25,310 bases of DNA from an uncultured Halieaceae bacterium (GCA_938074135.1 CALJFL010000070.1:1-25310), one strand, 5' to 3'; counted from the stretch's first letter, positions 11,488-19,892 are shown. Translations and numbers: made by a program. The notes: generated from the letters alone by a model not told the origin.

Positions 11488-11500
11488 TATTTTTGTGACA
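11482..11500. promoter_or_regulatory. Operator-like inverted repeat 1 (TGTCA-N9-TGACA)
   Basis: TGTCA (11482-11486) and TGACA (11496-11500) are separated by nine bases. The arms extend to six bases each (TTGTCA/TGACAA). The site covers the start codon of the TrmB-family gene and lies upstream of the likely glmU promoter. It shares its layout with a second site centred 73 bases away. Confidence 0.6.
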
Positions 11501-11507
11501 ATTGGCG

Positions 11508-11535
11508 TTGTGTTGATTAATTCAAGCTGTAATAT
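11508..11535 (+). promoter_or_regulatory. Possible glmU-glmS promoter
   Basis: TTGTGT (11508-11513) and TAATAT (11530-11535) are 16 bases apart and would start transcription near 11542, leaving about 65 bases of leader. The -35 is weak, which would fit a promoter needing an activator. The match is ambiguous: TTCAAG (11521-11526) with TAGACT (11543-11548) is another reading. Confidence 0.4.
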
Positions 11536-11560
11536 GCGCCCTTAGACTAATAAATGTCAA
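11531..11560 (-). promoter_or_regulatory. Possible promoter of the TrmB-family gene
   Basis: On the - strand TTGACA (11560 down to 11555) and CATATT (11536 down to 11531) are 18 bases apart. The -35 box coincides with one arm of operator-like repeat 2, and the -10 box overlaps the possible glmU -10 on the other strand, so the two promoters would compete face to face. Confidence 0.4.
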
Positions 11561-11574
11561 AAAACAATTGACAT
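11554..11574. promoter_or_regulatory. Operator-like inverted repeat 2 (TGTCA-N9-TGACA)
   Basis: ATGTCAA (11554-11560) and TTGACAT (11568-11574) are perfect complements around seven bases, giving the same TGTCA-N9-TGACA core as repeat 1. The two centres are 73 bases apart, close to seven turns of DNA, so proteins bound at both would face the same side. Confidence 0.65.
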
Positions 11575-11607
11575 AAAGACGCCACCTTAATCCTGGAGCC
11601 GCAAACC

Positions 11608-12981
11608 ATGAACCTTGAAGTCATTATCCTGGCTGCCGGGCAGGGCACCCGGATGCGCTCAGCTCTGCCAAAGGTACTGCACGAGGTAGCGGGTCGACCG
11701 CTGTTGGAGCATGTCATTGAAACCGCGTCACAGTTGCAGCCCGCCGCGATTCACGTGGTTGTAGGTCACGGCGGGGACAGCGTGCGTTCGGCGCTCTCTG
11801 GCTACTCACTGCAGTGGGCAGAGCAGGCCGAGCGCCTGGGCACCGGGCATGCCGTTTTGCAGGCGATGCCTGCGGTTAAACCGGACAGCACAGTGCTGGT
11901 GCTCTATGGCGATGTTCCGCTAATTGCACAAGAGAGCCTGCGGGCGCTGGTGGATCTGGCGGCCAGTGGTCCGGCACTGTTAACGGCCCGTCTGGCAGAC
12001 CCCCGGGGCTACGGCCGGATTCTGCGTGATGGCGAGGGGGCAATACAGGGCGTGGTTGAGGACAAGGATGCATCCCCCGAGCAGCGCAAGATAGACGAGA
12101 TTAATACCGGCGTGCTGGCAGCCCCGGCCGCGGCACTGGCTACTTATCTGCCGCAGGTTGGCAACCAGAACCAGCAGGGTGAATACTATCTCCCGGATAT
12201 CCTGGCTTTGGCTGTGGCCGATGGCATTCCGGTTGCCGGTGTTGAAGCAGGCAGCGAGATGGATGTGCTGGGGGTCAATGACCGGGTACAGCTCAATACG
12301 GTTGAGCGCGAATACCAAAGGCGCCAGGCGGTGGCGCTGCTGCGCGCCGGCGTCGCCATTGCCGATACCGCACGCATCGATATACGGGGCAAGCTGCATT
12401 GCGGCAGCGATGTCAGTATTGATGTCGGGGCTGTGTTTGAAGGAGAGGTGTCACTAGCCGACGGGGTGAGCATAGGGCCGAATTGCGTGCTCAAGAATGT
12501 GTCGGTCGGTGCGGGTGGGCTTGTCCATCCCATGTCGCACCTGGAGGATTGTCAATTGGGTGACGGTTGTTCGGTAGGACCGTTTGCCCGGCTGCGAACC
12601 GGGACCGTTTTGGCAGATGGAGCCCGTATCGGAAATTTTGTAGAAACCAAAAAAGCGCGCATCGGCGCCGCCAGCAAGGTCAACCACCTGTCTTACATTG
12701 GTGACTGTGAGATGGGGTCCGATGTGAATATCGGAGCGGGCACCATCACCTGTAACTATGACGGCGTCAACAAGCACCAGACTGCCATCGGGGCAGGATC
12801 CTTTGTTGGTTCAAACAGTACCCTTGTGGCCCCCGTCCAAATTGCCGAACAGGGGTTTGTGGCCGCTGGCTCTACGATCACCAAACCGGTGGCCCGGGAT
12901 GAGCTTGCAGTTGGACGCGGGAAACAGCGCAATATCAGTGGCTGGATACGTCCGACCGCCAAAAAAGAACAGGGCGAATAA
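11608..12981 (+). CDS. glmU: Bifunctional UDP-N-acetylglucosamine pyrophosphorylase / glucosamine-1-phosphate N-acetyltransferase GlmU
   Basis: GlmU acetylates glucosamine-1-phosphate with acetyl-CoA, then couples the product to UTP to give UDP-GlcNAc for peptidoglycan and lipopolysaccharide. The 457-residue protein (456 in E. coli) has the uridyltransferase signature LAAGQGTRM at 8-16 with K22, LGTGHA at 77-82 and YGDVP with the metal-binding D102. The left-handed beta-helix C-terminal half carries hexapeptide repeats and the acetyltransferase residues H360 and Y363 (E. coli H363, Y366), followed by [13 protein letters not shown]. The ATG has CTGGAG at 11593-11598. It is followed after two bases by glmS, so pathway steps are co-expressed. 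Confidence 0.98.
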   Translation: MNLEVIILAAGQGTRMRSALPKVLHEVAGRPLLEHVIETASQLQPAAIHVVVGHGGDSVRSALSGYSLQWAEQAERLGTGHAVLQAMPAVKPDSTVLVLYGDVPLIAQESLRALVDLAASGPALLTARLADPRGYGRILRDGEGAIQGVVEDKDASPEQRKIDEINTGVLAAPAAALATYLPQVGNQNQQGEYYLPDILALAVADGIPVAGVEAGSEMDVLGVNDRVQLNTVEREYQRRQAVALLRAGVAIADTARIDIRGKLHCGSDVSIDVGAVFEGEVSLADGVSIGPNCVLKNVSVGAGGLVHPMSHLEDCQLGDGCSVGPFARLRTGTVLADGARIGNFVETKKARIGAASKVNHLSYIGDCEMGSDVNIGAGTITCNYDGVNKHQTAIGAGSFVGSNSTLVAPVQIAEQGFVAAGSTITKPVARDELAVGRGKQRNISGWIRPTAKKEQGE

Positions 12982-12983
12982 TC

Positions 12984-14816
12984 ATGTGTGGCATTGTGGC
13001 GGCGACCGCCCGTAGAGAAGTATCGGAAATTCTACTGGAAGGGCTGCGACGGCTTGAGTACCGCGGTTACGACTCCGCCGGTATTGCGCTGGTGGACAAT
13101 GAACGCAACCTGCAACTGCATAAACAGCTGGGCAGGGTAAGTGAGTTGGAGCGGGCACAGGCCCTCAATCCAATTCTCGGTTGTTCGGGGATCGCCCACA
13201 CCCGCTGGGCGACACATGGCGAGCCATCGGTGGCCAATGCTCACCCTCACCTTTCTGCCGATCGCGTGGCCCTGGTGCACAACGGCATCATAGAAAATCA
13301 CAAGGAGCTGCGCGAAGAGCTGCAATCCGAGGGTTATGATTTTTCCTCGGTTACCGACACGGAAGTGGTTGTTCACCTGTTGCACCGGCAACTGGCGAGC
13401 GGCAACACGCTGCTGGAGGCAATGCAGAACACCGTCGCCCGGCTTGATGGCGCCTATGCGCTGGCCGCCATTGACACCCACAACCCGCAAGAGATTGTTG
13501 CGGCTCGTGAGGGCAGTCCGCTGGTGATTGGCGTAGGTATTGGTGAGAATTTTCTGGCATCTGACCAGATGGCTTTACGCCAGGTAACCGACCGTTTTAT
13601 CTATCTGGAGGAGGGCGATGTGACCGTCGTTTCATCGACGGACCTGAAGATTTACGACGAATCTGGTGAGGCGGTGGCGCGTCCCACAACCATGATTTCC
13701 GAGGCAGTGGAGGTCGCCGACAAAGGCGAATATGATCACTTCATGCTCAAGGAAATTTACCAGCAACCGCAGGCGTTGCGGGCAACTCTCGGCAACATTC
13801 CTGCCGCGGCCAGTGTGCTGGACGAGGTATTTGGTGAACAGGCCGCGGCGATTTTCGATCGGGTAAAGGCGGTGCAGATCGTGGCCTGTGGCACCAGCTT
13901 TCACGCTGGCATGGTTGCGCGCTACTGGCTGGAGGAGCTGGCGGGTGTGCCCTGCCAGGTCGAAGTCGCCTCGGAGTTTCGCTATCGCAAACGCGTCCAG
14001 CATGCCGACACACTATTGGTCACGGTATCGCAGTCGGGTGAAACAGCGGATACGCTGGCGGCACTGCGTAATGCCGCGCCAGGAGAGTTTATCGCCAGTC
14101 TGGTGATAGCCAATGTTGATAACAGTTCTTTGGTTCGTGAGTGTGATTTGTCATTCCTGACCCGCGCCGGTGCCGAAATTGGCGTCGCGTCTACCAAGGC
14201 GTTTACGACCCAGCTGGTTGCCCTGTTGATGCTGACCATGGTGCTGGGGCGTCGTGCCTCGATGTCCACCAATGCCGAGCAGCGGATTCTGCAGGCGCTG
14301 CGGGAACTGCCGGCGCTGGTAGAACAGACACTGCAACTCGACGACGCGATAGAGCAAATATCAGAGCACTTTATTCTCAAACACCACGCACTTTTCCTGG
14401 GGCGCGGCATCCATTACCCGATCGCGATGGAGGGGGCCTTGAAGCTGAAAGAGATCTCCTATATTCACGCTGAGGCCTATCCCGCCGGCGAACTCAAGCA
14501 CGGGCCACTGGCGCTGGTAGACGCGGACATGCCCGTGGTGGCTGTGGCGCCGGGCGACGAACTGCTCGAAAAGCTCAAGTCCAATCTGGAGGAAGTGCGC
14601 TCGCGCGGTGGTGAGCTTTATGTGTTCGCTGATGCCGACGCGGGCTTTGCCGGGGAAGCGCGGGTCAAAGTTCTGCCCATGCCTCACTGTGAAGAGGTAC
14701 TCAAGCCGGTTATTTATACCGTTGCCCTGCAGCTACTGTCTTATCACGTGGCGCAGCAAAAAGGCACAGACGTAGACAAGCCGCGCAATCTGGCGAAATC
14801 GGTCACGGTGGAGTAA
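12984..14816 (+). CDS. glmS: Glutamine-fructose-6-phosphate aminotransferase (isomerizing) GlmS
   Basis: GlmS makes glucosamine-6-phosphate from fructose-6-phosphate and glutamine, the committed step of amino-sugar synthesis. The 610-residue protein (609 in E. coli) starts MCGIVAA; C2 becomes the N-terminal nucleophile of the glutaminase after Met removal. The glutaminase half has [13 protein letters not shown] and [12 protein letters not shown]. The isomerase half has two SIS domains with CGTSFHAG (C302), SQSGETADT and ASTKAFTTQ, and ends in [12 protein letters not shown] with the catalytic lysine K605 (E. coli K603). It starts two bases after glmU, and a terminator hairpin follows at once. 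No glmS ribozyme-type leader exists in the two-base gap; control is probably at the glmU promoter or by small RNAs. Confidence 0.98.
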   Translation: MCGIVAATARREVSEILLEGLRRLEYRGYDSAGIALVDNERNLQLHKQLGRVSELERAQALNPILGCSGIAHTRWATHGEPSVANAHPHLSADRVALVHNGIIENHKELREELQSEGYDFSSVTDTEVVVHLLHRQLASGNTLLEAMQNTVARLDGAYALAAIDTHNPQEIVAAREGSPLVIGVGIGENFLASDQMALRQVTDRFIYLEEGDVTVVSSTDLKIYDESGEAVARPTTMISEAVEVADKGEYDHFMLKEIYQQPQALRATLGNIPAAASVLDEVFGEQAAAIFDRVKAVQIVACGTSFHAGMVARYWLEELAGVPCQVEVASEFRYRKRVQHADTLLVTVSQSGETADTLAALRNAAPGEFIASLVIANVDNSSLVRECDLSFLTRAGAEIGVASTKAFTTQLVALLMLTMVLGRRASMSTNAEQRILQALRELPALVEQTLQLDDAIEQISEHFILKHHALFLGRGIHYPIAMEGALKLKEISYIHAEAYPAGELKHGPLALVDADMPVVAVAPGDELLEKLKSNLEEVRSRGGELYVFADADAGFAGEARVKVLPMPHCEEVLKPVIYTVALQLLSYHVAQQKGTDVDKPRNLAKSVTVE

Positions 14817-14818
14817 TA

Positions 14819-14851
14819 CGCTACCTGAAGAGGTTCAGGTAGCGCTTGTTT
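14819..14851 (+). terminator. Terminator hairpin after glmS
   Basis: CGCTACCTGAA (14819-14829) and TTCAGGTAGCG (14834-14844) form a perfect 11-base stem around GAGG, starting two bases after the glmS stop. The tail CTTGTTT is only moderately T-rich, but the stem is strong. Confidence 0.8.
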
Positions 14852-14854
14852 GCT

Positions 14855-14879
14855 GTCTCGAAAGGCTTTTCGTCGAGAC
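14855..14879. other. Second hairpin between the convergent glmS and small exported-protein genes
   Basis: GTCTCG (14855-14860) pairs with CGAGAC (14874-14879), with further AAA/TTT pairing inside. It lies ten bases beyond the stop of the - strand gene and may end or protect that transcript. There is no clear T-run on the - strand. Confidence 0.4.
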
Positions 14880-14889
14880 GGCGGAGTCT

Positions 14890-15258
14890 TTAACCCGGGT
14901 TGGCGGCCTTGTACTCTCGGATCTCGATATTGAACTGGCCCGCAACTTCCTCTTCTTTGGAAACCGCGTTGTTATAGGCGTCGATACCCTTTGTGTAGGC
15001 TTCCTGGGCAGCAGCCATCTCTTCCTCGGTACCGGTCTTGGCGGCGGCTTCAGCCGCGGTGTAACCTTCTTCCAGACACTGCATATAGGCAAGGTTGGCT
15101 TCCTGGAAGGCTTTTACGGACTTTTGGCCGGCGAGCATATCTTCCATTGAGGCCGTGGAGCCATCCGGAACAGCTGGCGCTTCGGGGCTGGTGCATTCGG
15201 CAAATGCCTGACTGCTGACAAGGGCCAGCGTGGCAAGTGACAGGGTTATTTTATTCAT
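14890..15258 (-). CDS. Small exported protein of unknown function
   Basis: I do not recognise a named family. The 122-residue product begins MNKITLSLATLALVSSQAFA, a clear signal peptide with predicted cleavage after A20. The mature part is about 102 residues, acidic and alanine/glutamate-rich, mostly helical in appearance, with two cysteines (C22 and C61) that could form a periplasmic disulfide. Segments such as PAVPDGSTASMEDMLAGQKSVKAF resemble small uncharacterised exported proteins I associate with marine Gammaproteobacteria, a recollection rather than a search. The ATG at 15258 is preferred: AGAGG lies nine bases upstream, overlapping the GTG at 15267 that would add three residues. It may follow the SPOR-domain gene in one transcript, though a promoter-like pair lies between. 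It converges on glmS. Confidence 0.8.
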   Translation of the reverse strand: MNKITLSLATLALVSSQAFAECTSPEAPAVPDGSTASMEDMLAGQKSVKAFQEANLAYMQCLEEGYTAAEAAAKTGTEEEMAAAQEAYTKGIDAYNNAVSKEEEVAGQFNIEIREYKAANPG

Positions 15259-15290
15259 AGTAATCACCTCTGGTATCTCAGGGTAGCAAC

Positions 15291-15317
15291 ATTATCAGGA
15301 CACCGGTCGCCTGCCAA
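15291..15317 (-). promoter_or_regulatory. Possible promoter of the small exported-protein gene
   Basis: On the - strand TTGGCA (15317 down to 15312) and GATAAT (15296 down to 15291) are 15 bases apart, shorter than ideal. The position, about 33 bases upstream of the ATG at 15258, is suitable. Confidence 0.35.
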
Positions 15318-15335
15318 GTCAGCCGCTGCCCGGTT

Positions 15336-16697
15336 TTATTGGCTGCCGACCCACAGTGTGGGCAGCTGGTACTCCTGCTGTAAGCGGGTCGAGATTCGCT
15401 CGGCTTCGGCTTTACTGGGCAGGTCAACGACCCTGACCCGATACACGGTTTTACCGTTGGCTGACGCTGGTGCCACAATAACCTTGCCGTAGGACGGCTC
15501 CAGCCTGGTGGCCCAATCGGTAGCGACAGCCTGCTGACTGTAGGAGCCGAAATTAACAAACCAGTTGCCGGAGCTGCTGGCAGTGGGCACCGCGGCAGCG
15601 GGTGCCGGCTTGCTGGCGGGTTTCGGTGCGGGTGCAACTGCTGCCGCAGGTGCGGGTGCAGGCGCGGTTGTCATGGAGCCTGTTGCCGCCTGTCGGCGCG
15701 CAGCAGCGCGTGCTTCTTCCAGCTTGATCGCCGCCTGACGCTGCGCATCCAACTGTTTTTCCAATCCGGCTACTGTGTCTGTCAGCTGCCGATTCTCCAG
15801 GGTCAGGCTATCCAGCTGTTGCTGTAATCGGGTATTTTGCTCGGTCAGTTCTCGTTGGGCGTCGCGGCTGTTGGTGACCTGCTCGGGTCTGGCGGCGGTG
15901 GCCAATTGAGCGCGCAGTTCGCGAACTTCCTCGCGCATCTCGGCCCGTTGCTGCATCACCCCATAGCCACCACCTGCCAGCAGTAGCAGTGCCACTACCG
16001 CAACGGCGATGAGGCCAATCGGCCAGCTCTCGAAGAATCCCTGGTCTTGCTGTTGCGCTGGATCTTCATCCCACTCATCAGAGTCCAGAGCGGTTTGCCA
16101 GCTCTCATTGGACTCAGGTTCATGTTCGGGTTCATCGTCCGGATCGAGGTCGATTTCCCGGTCCTCGGCGTCCCAGTCAACTGCCTCAGGATCTTCGTTT
16201 TCCTCGGTCCAGTCCTGTGGTGACGCCTCTTCGTTGGACCAGCCTGGCACGGTTTCCTCTGCAGCTGCCCAATCGGGGCTGTCACCGGTGTCGCTATAGT
16301 CGTCCTCGTCCGTGTCGCTGTCTCCCCAGAGGTCGACGCCATCGTCATCGTCAGACTGTCTGCTTCGGCTTATGTTGGTGCTGGCAGAAACGCTATCCGC
16401 CGCGGTATTTCCGCTGGGCTTTTCCCAGATATCCAGGGAATCGTCATCGTCGGGCTCATCGATAAACGACACGTTTTCATCATAGTCAGCGCTGTCGTCA
16501 ATATAGCCGGTGCCGAAGTCTTCAGCTTCCAGGTCGTCGTACTCCGTCGCCTGGTCGCTGTCGAAGGTGTCCACAGGTGGTCTACGCAGGTCCGGGCCAG
16601 CGTCTGCCGGGGCGAACTCTTCGTTGCCGAAGCCCAGTTGCTTGTCCCCGTCCCCGTCGGTCAATGAGTCGCGGTCGTCCTGATTATCGTTATTCAT
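15336..16697 (-). CDS. SPOR-domain membrane protein with long acidic cytoplasmic region
   Basis: SPOR domains bind peptidoglycan glycan strands stripped of stem peptides, often at the division septum. With the ATG at 16697 the protein has 453 residues: a cytoplasmic N-terminal region of about 224 residues very rich in Asp and Glu with eight spaced tryptophans; one membrane helix (about 226-248, WPIGLIAVAVVALLLLAGGG); a periplasmic coiled coil (about 249-337); an Ala/Pro linker (about 342-375); and a SPOR domain from about 378 (NWFVNFGSYSQQAVATDWATRL to the end). This topology resembles DamX, DedD and FtsN, but I cannot assign it to any of them. A TTG at 16706 is an alternative start with a closer GAGG. 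It follows the HexR-like gene by 64 bases on the same strand. Confidence 0.88.
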   Translation of the reverse strand: MNNDNQDDRDSLTDGDGDKQLGFGNEEFAPADAGPDLRRPPVDTFDSDQATEYDDLEAEDFGTGYIDDSADYDENVSFIDEPDDDDSLDIWEKPSGNTAADSVSASTNISRSRQSDDDDGVDLWGDSDTDEDDYSDTGDSPDWAAAEETVPGWSNEEASPQDWTEENEDPEAVDWDAEDREIDLDPDDEPEHEPESNESWQTALDSDEWDEDPAQQQDQGFFESWPIGLIAVAVVALLLLAGGGYGVMQQRAEMREEVRELRAQLATAARPEQVTNSRDAQRELTEQNTRLQQQLDSLTLENRQLTDTVAGLEKQLDAQRQAAIKLEEARAAARRQAATGSMTTAPAPAPAAAVAPAPKPASKPAPAAAVPTASSSGNWFVNFGSYSQQAVATDWATRLEPSYGKVIVAPASANGKTVYRVRVVDLPSKAEAERISTRLQQEYQLPTLWVGSQ

Positions 16698-16761
16698 TAT
16701 TCGCAACAGCCTCAGTCACACTGGACACACGAGAATGTTACCAGACCGTTGAGGCAATTGC

Positions 16762-17622
16762 TCAGTCCGAAGAACGCAACATCTGCAGGCCGCGATTCAA
16801 TTTACCCAGGTGGCGGTCGACTTCTTCGCCTTTCATTTTGGACACACCCACAGCCAGTATGTCGATGACTGCCATGTGGGCAATGCGCGAGGGCAGCGGC
16901 GTATAGCTGTCATCGGCGGCCTGCTCGACATCAATGGGGATAGGAATGGTGCTGCGCGTCACCACAGGTGTGCCACTCGGTGCTAGGCCAATCAGGATGG
17001 CACCGGACTCCCGCACGTGATCCATGGCTTCCAGCAGTGAAGTCGTTCGGCCAGACTGTGAGATAGCCACTACCACGTCGCCAGGTGCCAGCGACATGGC
17101 GGACATGGCTTGAATCTGTGGGTCGGAGTGTGCTGCGCTGGCAATCTGCAAGCGGAAGAACTTGTGCTGTGCATCAATAGCTACCGGACTGGAGGCACCG
17201 AAGCCATAGAATTCAACCCGCTTGGCGTTGCATAGCGCGTCTACCGCGGCTTCTATTGCCTCGGGATTCAAGGTGTTGCGCACCCGCTTGAGTGTATCCA
17301 TGGTGGCATCAAAGACTTTGAAAGCGTAATCCCTGGCAGTATCGAGCTCACTTAACTCAAACGATTCGGCCACCGGGTTCTGCGCGCCACTGCGTGCAAC
17401 GGCCAGCTTGAAACTCTGGAAGCCGTCGCAACCGATGGCCCGGCAAAAACGAATCACCGTAGGCTCGCTGACGCCGGCGGCGGCGGCCAGATCGACAATG
17501 CGCATGTGAATAATATCTTCCGGGCGCGCCAGTACCAGCTCGGCAACCTTGCGTTCCGATTTACGTAATTGCTCCAGTCGCGTTTCTACTTCCCGGAGAA
17601 TGGGTCTGGTGGTTGCTGTCAC
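16762..17622 (-). CDS. HexR-like RpiR-family transcriptional regulator
   Basis: RpiR regulators join an N-terminal helix-turn-helix to a sugar-phosphate-binding SIS domain; HexR of this family controls central carbon genes in response to 2-keto-3-deoxy-6-phosphogluconate. The helix-turn-helix VDLAAAAGVSEPTVIRFCRAIGCDGFQSFKL is very close to HexR. The SIS part has VEFYGFGASSPVAIDAQHKFFRL, VVVAISQSGRTTSLLEAM and SRIAHMAVIDILAVGV. I favour the GTG at 17622 (286 residues; HexR about 289), because the upstream ATG at 17661 overlaps a TATAAT box on the same strand, lacks a ribosome site and would add 13 unusual residues. No zwf/edd genes are adjacent; the neighbours are uvrD (divergent) and the SPOR gene. 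Confidence 0.85.
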   Translation of the reverse strand: MTATTRPILREVETRLEQLRKSERKVAELVLARPEDIIHMRIVDLAAAAGVSEPTVIRFCRAIGCDGFQSFKLAVARSGAQNPVAESFELSELDTARDYAFKVFDATMDTLKRVRNTLNPEAIEAAVDALCNAKRVEFYGFGASSPVAIDAQHKFFRLQIASAAHSDPQIQAMSAMSLAPGDVVVAISQSGRTTSLLEAMDHVRESGAILIGLAPSGTPVVTRSTIPIPIDVEQAADDSYTPLPSRIAHMAVIDILAVGVSKMKGEEVDRHLGKLNRGLQMLRSSD

Positions 17623-17652
17623 GTTGCCTGTTCCGCATGTCCTGGGGAAATC

Positions 17653-17658
17653 ATTATA
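17653..17658 (-). promoter_or_regulatory. Consensus -10 box for the HexR-like gene
   Basis: TATAAT is read on the - strand from 17658 to 17653. No good -35 lies 16-18 bases upstream. A start a few bases downstream would give a leader of about 25 bases before the GTG at 17622, and would exclude the ATG at 17661 as start codon. Confidence 0.45.
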
Positions 17659-17722
17659 CATTTGCTTGCATATCGTCGCTGGTAACGATGAGTGCGGAGG
17701 TTTATTTGGTTAGAATGTCCTG

Positions 17723-19873
17723 ATGGATGTATCCGATATTCTTTCTCCCCTCAACGATGCCCAACGGGAGGCTGTCGCCGCCGACAGCCAGAACATGCTG
17801 GTGCTGGCCGGCGCCGGTAGTGGCAAAACCCGTGTGCTGGTGCACCGCATCACCTGGCTGATAAGAGCGCTGGACTTTTCTCCGTATTCCATCCTCGCCG
17901 TAACGTTCACCAACAAGGCCGCCAAGGAAATGCGAGGACGCATTGAAGAGATGCTCCATTTACCGACTCACGGAATGTGGGTAGGTACGTTTCACGGGCT
18001 GGCACACCGTTTGTTGAAGGCGCACTGGCGTGAAGCCCGGTTGCCCCAGAATTTCCAGATTCTCGATAGTGATGATCAGTTGCGCCTGGTAAAGCGGGTG
18101 TGTCGTGAGCTCGACCTGGATGAGTCCCGCTGGCCCCCCCGGCAGGCCCAGTGGTATATCAACGGCCAGAAAGACGAGGGTTTGCGCGCCGCACACATCG
18201 AGGCACCTGCCGGCGACCTTTACCTGCAAACGATGCTGAAAATCTATCGCACGTATGAGCAGGCCTGTGAGCGGGGCGGCATGGTCGACTTTGCCGAATT
18301 GCTGCTGCGGGCACATGAGTTGTGGCTGAACAGCCCCGAGGTACTGCGCCATTACCAGGGCAGGTTCCGCCAGATTCTGGTTGACGAGTTCCAGGACACC
18401 AACGCCATCCAGTACGCCTGGTTGCGGGTGCTGGCCGGAAAGGATATCCCCGTGGTAGCGGTGGGCGACGACGACCAATCGATCTATGGCTGGCGGGGAG
18501 CGCGGATCGAAAATATTCAACGCTTTGCCGAGGACTACAGCGACACCCGCACAGTCAGGCTGGAACAGAATTACCGATCTACCCAGACTATTCTGCGCGC
18601 CGCTAACGGTGTGATCAATTTCAACGCTGGCCGTCTTGGCAAAGAGCTCTGGACCGCCGGTGAAGCCGGTGAACCGATCTCGTTGTACGCCGGCTTCAAC
18701 GAGCAGGATGAAGCGCGCTTTATCGTTGAGCAGGCCGAGCGCTGGATCGATGGTGGGCAGTTGCGCGCCTCTATCGCCATACTGTACCGATCCAACGCCC
18801 AGTCGCGAGTCCTTGAGGAAGCATTGATCAGGTCCGGAATACCGTATCGTATATACGGCGGGCAACGTTTCTACGAACGGCTGGAGATTCGCAATGCCCT
18901 GGCCTATCTGCGCTTGTTGTCGAATCGCGGTGACGACGCGGCGGTCGAGCGCGTTATCAATACCCCACCGCGGGGCATTGGCAGCAAAACACTCGAGACC
19001 CTGCGGCTGGTTGCCCGTGAGCGCGACCTGTCGCTGTGGCATGCCATTGCCGTGGTTGCCGAGGAAAAGCTTCTGCCCGCGCGGGCACTTACCGCTTTGC
19101 AGGGTTTTACCGTGCTGGTCAACGAACTGGATTCGGGCACTGACGAGTTGCCCCTGGAAGAGCTGGTGGAACATATCATCCAGACCTCCGGACTGATCGA
19201 CTATTTTCAGAAGGAAAAGGGAGAAAAAGGGCAGGCCAGGGTCGAGAACCTGGAGGAACTGGTGAGTGCGGCCAAGCAGTTTGTGTCGGAAGAGGCCGAT
19301 ATGTCACCCCTGCAGCAGTTTCTCGACAGCGCTGCCCTGGATGCCGGTGATGCTCAGGCCGATGCTCACGAGGATAGTGTCCAGCTGATGACGCTGCATT
19401 CGGCCAAGGGCCTGGAGTTTCCGCTGGTGTTCCTGGCTGGCATGGAGGAAAACCTGTTTCCCCACCGTATGTCGCTGGAAGAGCCGGGCCGCCTCGAGGA
19501 AGAGCGCCGCTTGTGCTACGTGGGGATTACCCGTGCCATGGAGCAACTGGTGATTACCTACGCTGAGAGCCGTCGCCTGCACGGCAGTGAAACCTATAAC
19601 ACTCCCTCGCGATTTATCCGAGAAATACCGGCGGAGCTGCTGCAGGAGGTGCGACTCCACACCTCGGTCAGTCGACCCGTCAGCGCGCTGGGTCAGGCAA
19701 GCGTGCCCGATACAGGCCTGAGCCTGGGCCAGCAGGTTTACCACCAGATTTTTGGTGAGGGCGTCGTGTTAAACTTCGAGGGTCGAGGCGGCAATGCCCG
19801 GGTCGAGGTGAACTTCGATACCGAAGGCAGTAAGTGGCTGGTCGTACAGTATGCCAACCTGCAACTGATGTAA
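17723..19873 (+). CDS. uvrD: DNA helicase II UvrD
   Basis: UvrD is a 3'-5' superfamily 1A helicase acting in mismatch and nucleotide-excision repair. The 716-residue product (720 in E. coli) aligns end to end with E. coli UvrD. Helicase motifs in order: Walker A GAGSGKT at 30-36, motif Ia VTFTNKAAKEM, Walker B VDEFQDTN at 220-227, GDDDQSIYGWRGA, EQNYRST, LMTLHSAKGLEF and YVGITRAM. The C-terminus GEGVVLNFEG...WLVVQYANLQLM is the Tudor-like fold that binds RNA polymerase in UvrD. The start MDVSDILSPLNDAQREAV matches E. coli, yet only a distant GGAGG (17696-17700) precedes it. No LexA-type box was seen upstream. It is divergent from the HexR-like gene and 19 bases before dctP. Confidence 0.97.
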   Translation: MDVSDILSPLNDAQREAVAADSQNMLVLAGAGSGKTRVLVHRITWLIRALDFSPYSILAVTFTNKAAKEMRGRIEEMLHLPTHGMWVGTFHGLAHRLLKAHWREARLPQNFQILDSDDQLRLVKRVCRELDLDESRWPPRQAQWYINGQKDEGLRAAHIEAPAGDLYLQTMLKIYRTYEQACERGGMVDFAELLLRAHELWLNSPEVLRHYQGRFRQILVDEFQDTNAIQYAWLRVLAGKDIPVVAVGDDDQSIYGWRGARIENIQRFAEDYSDTRTVRLEQNYRSTQTILRAANGVINFNAGRLGKELWTAGEAGEPISLYAGFNEQDEARFIVEQAERWIDGGQLRASIAILYRSNAQSRVLEEALIRSGIPYRIYGGQRFYERLEIRNALAYLRLLSNRGDDAAVERVINTPPRGIGSKTLETLRLVARERDLSLWHAIAVVAEEKLLPARALTALQGFTVLVNELDSGTDELPLEELVEHIIQTSGLIDYFQKEKGEKGQARVENLEELVSAAKQFVSEEADMSPLQQFLDSAALDAGDAQADAHEDSVQLMTLHSAKGLEFPLVFLAGMEENLFPHRMSLEEPGRLEEERRLCYVGITRAMEQLVITYAESRRLHGSETYNTPSRFIREIPAELLQEVRLHTSVSRPVSALGQASVPDTGLSLGQQVYHQIFGEGVVLNFEGRGGNARVEVNFDTEGSKWLVVQYANLQLM

Positions 19874-19892
19874 CGCCCGGAAAGAGAATAAT

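Noticed and set aside
11750..11764. CACGTG core in glmU (also in atpD near 10061 and glmS near 14745) as a parS site
   Set aside because: The flanks do not form the extended inverted repeat expected of parS, and all three lie inside coding sequence.
12979..12986. glmS ribozyme-type leader
   Set aside because: glmS starts two bases after glmU, so there is no leader, and the ribozyme class is typical of Gram-positive bacteria.
17640..17722. LexA box upstream of uvrD
   Set aside because: No CTG-N10-CAG pattern is present between the HexR-like gene and uvrD.
17960..19174. Long open frame of 404 codons on the - strand inside uvrD
   Set aside because: It is antisense to a fully conserved helicase gene, has no recognisable domain, and its length follows from the codon bias of the + strand gene.
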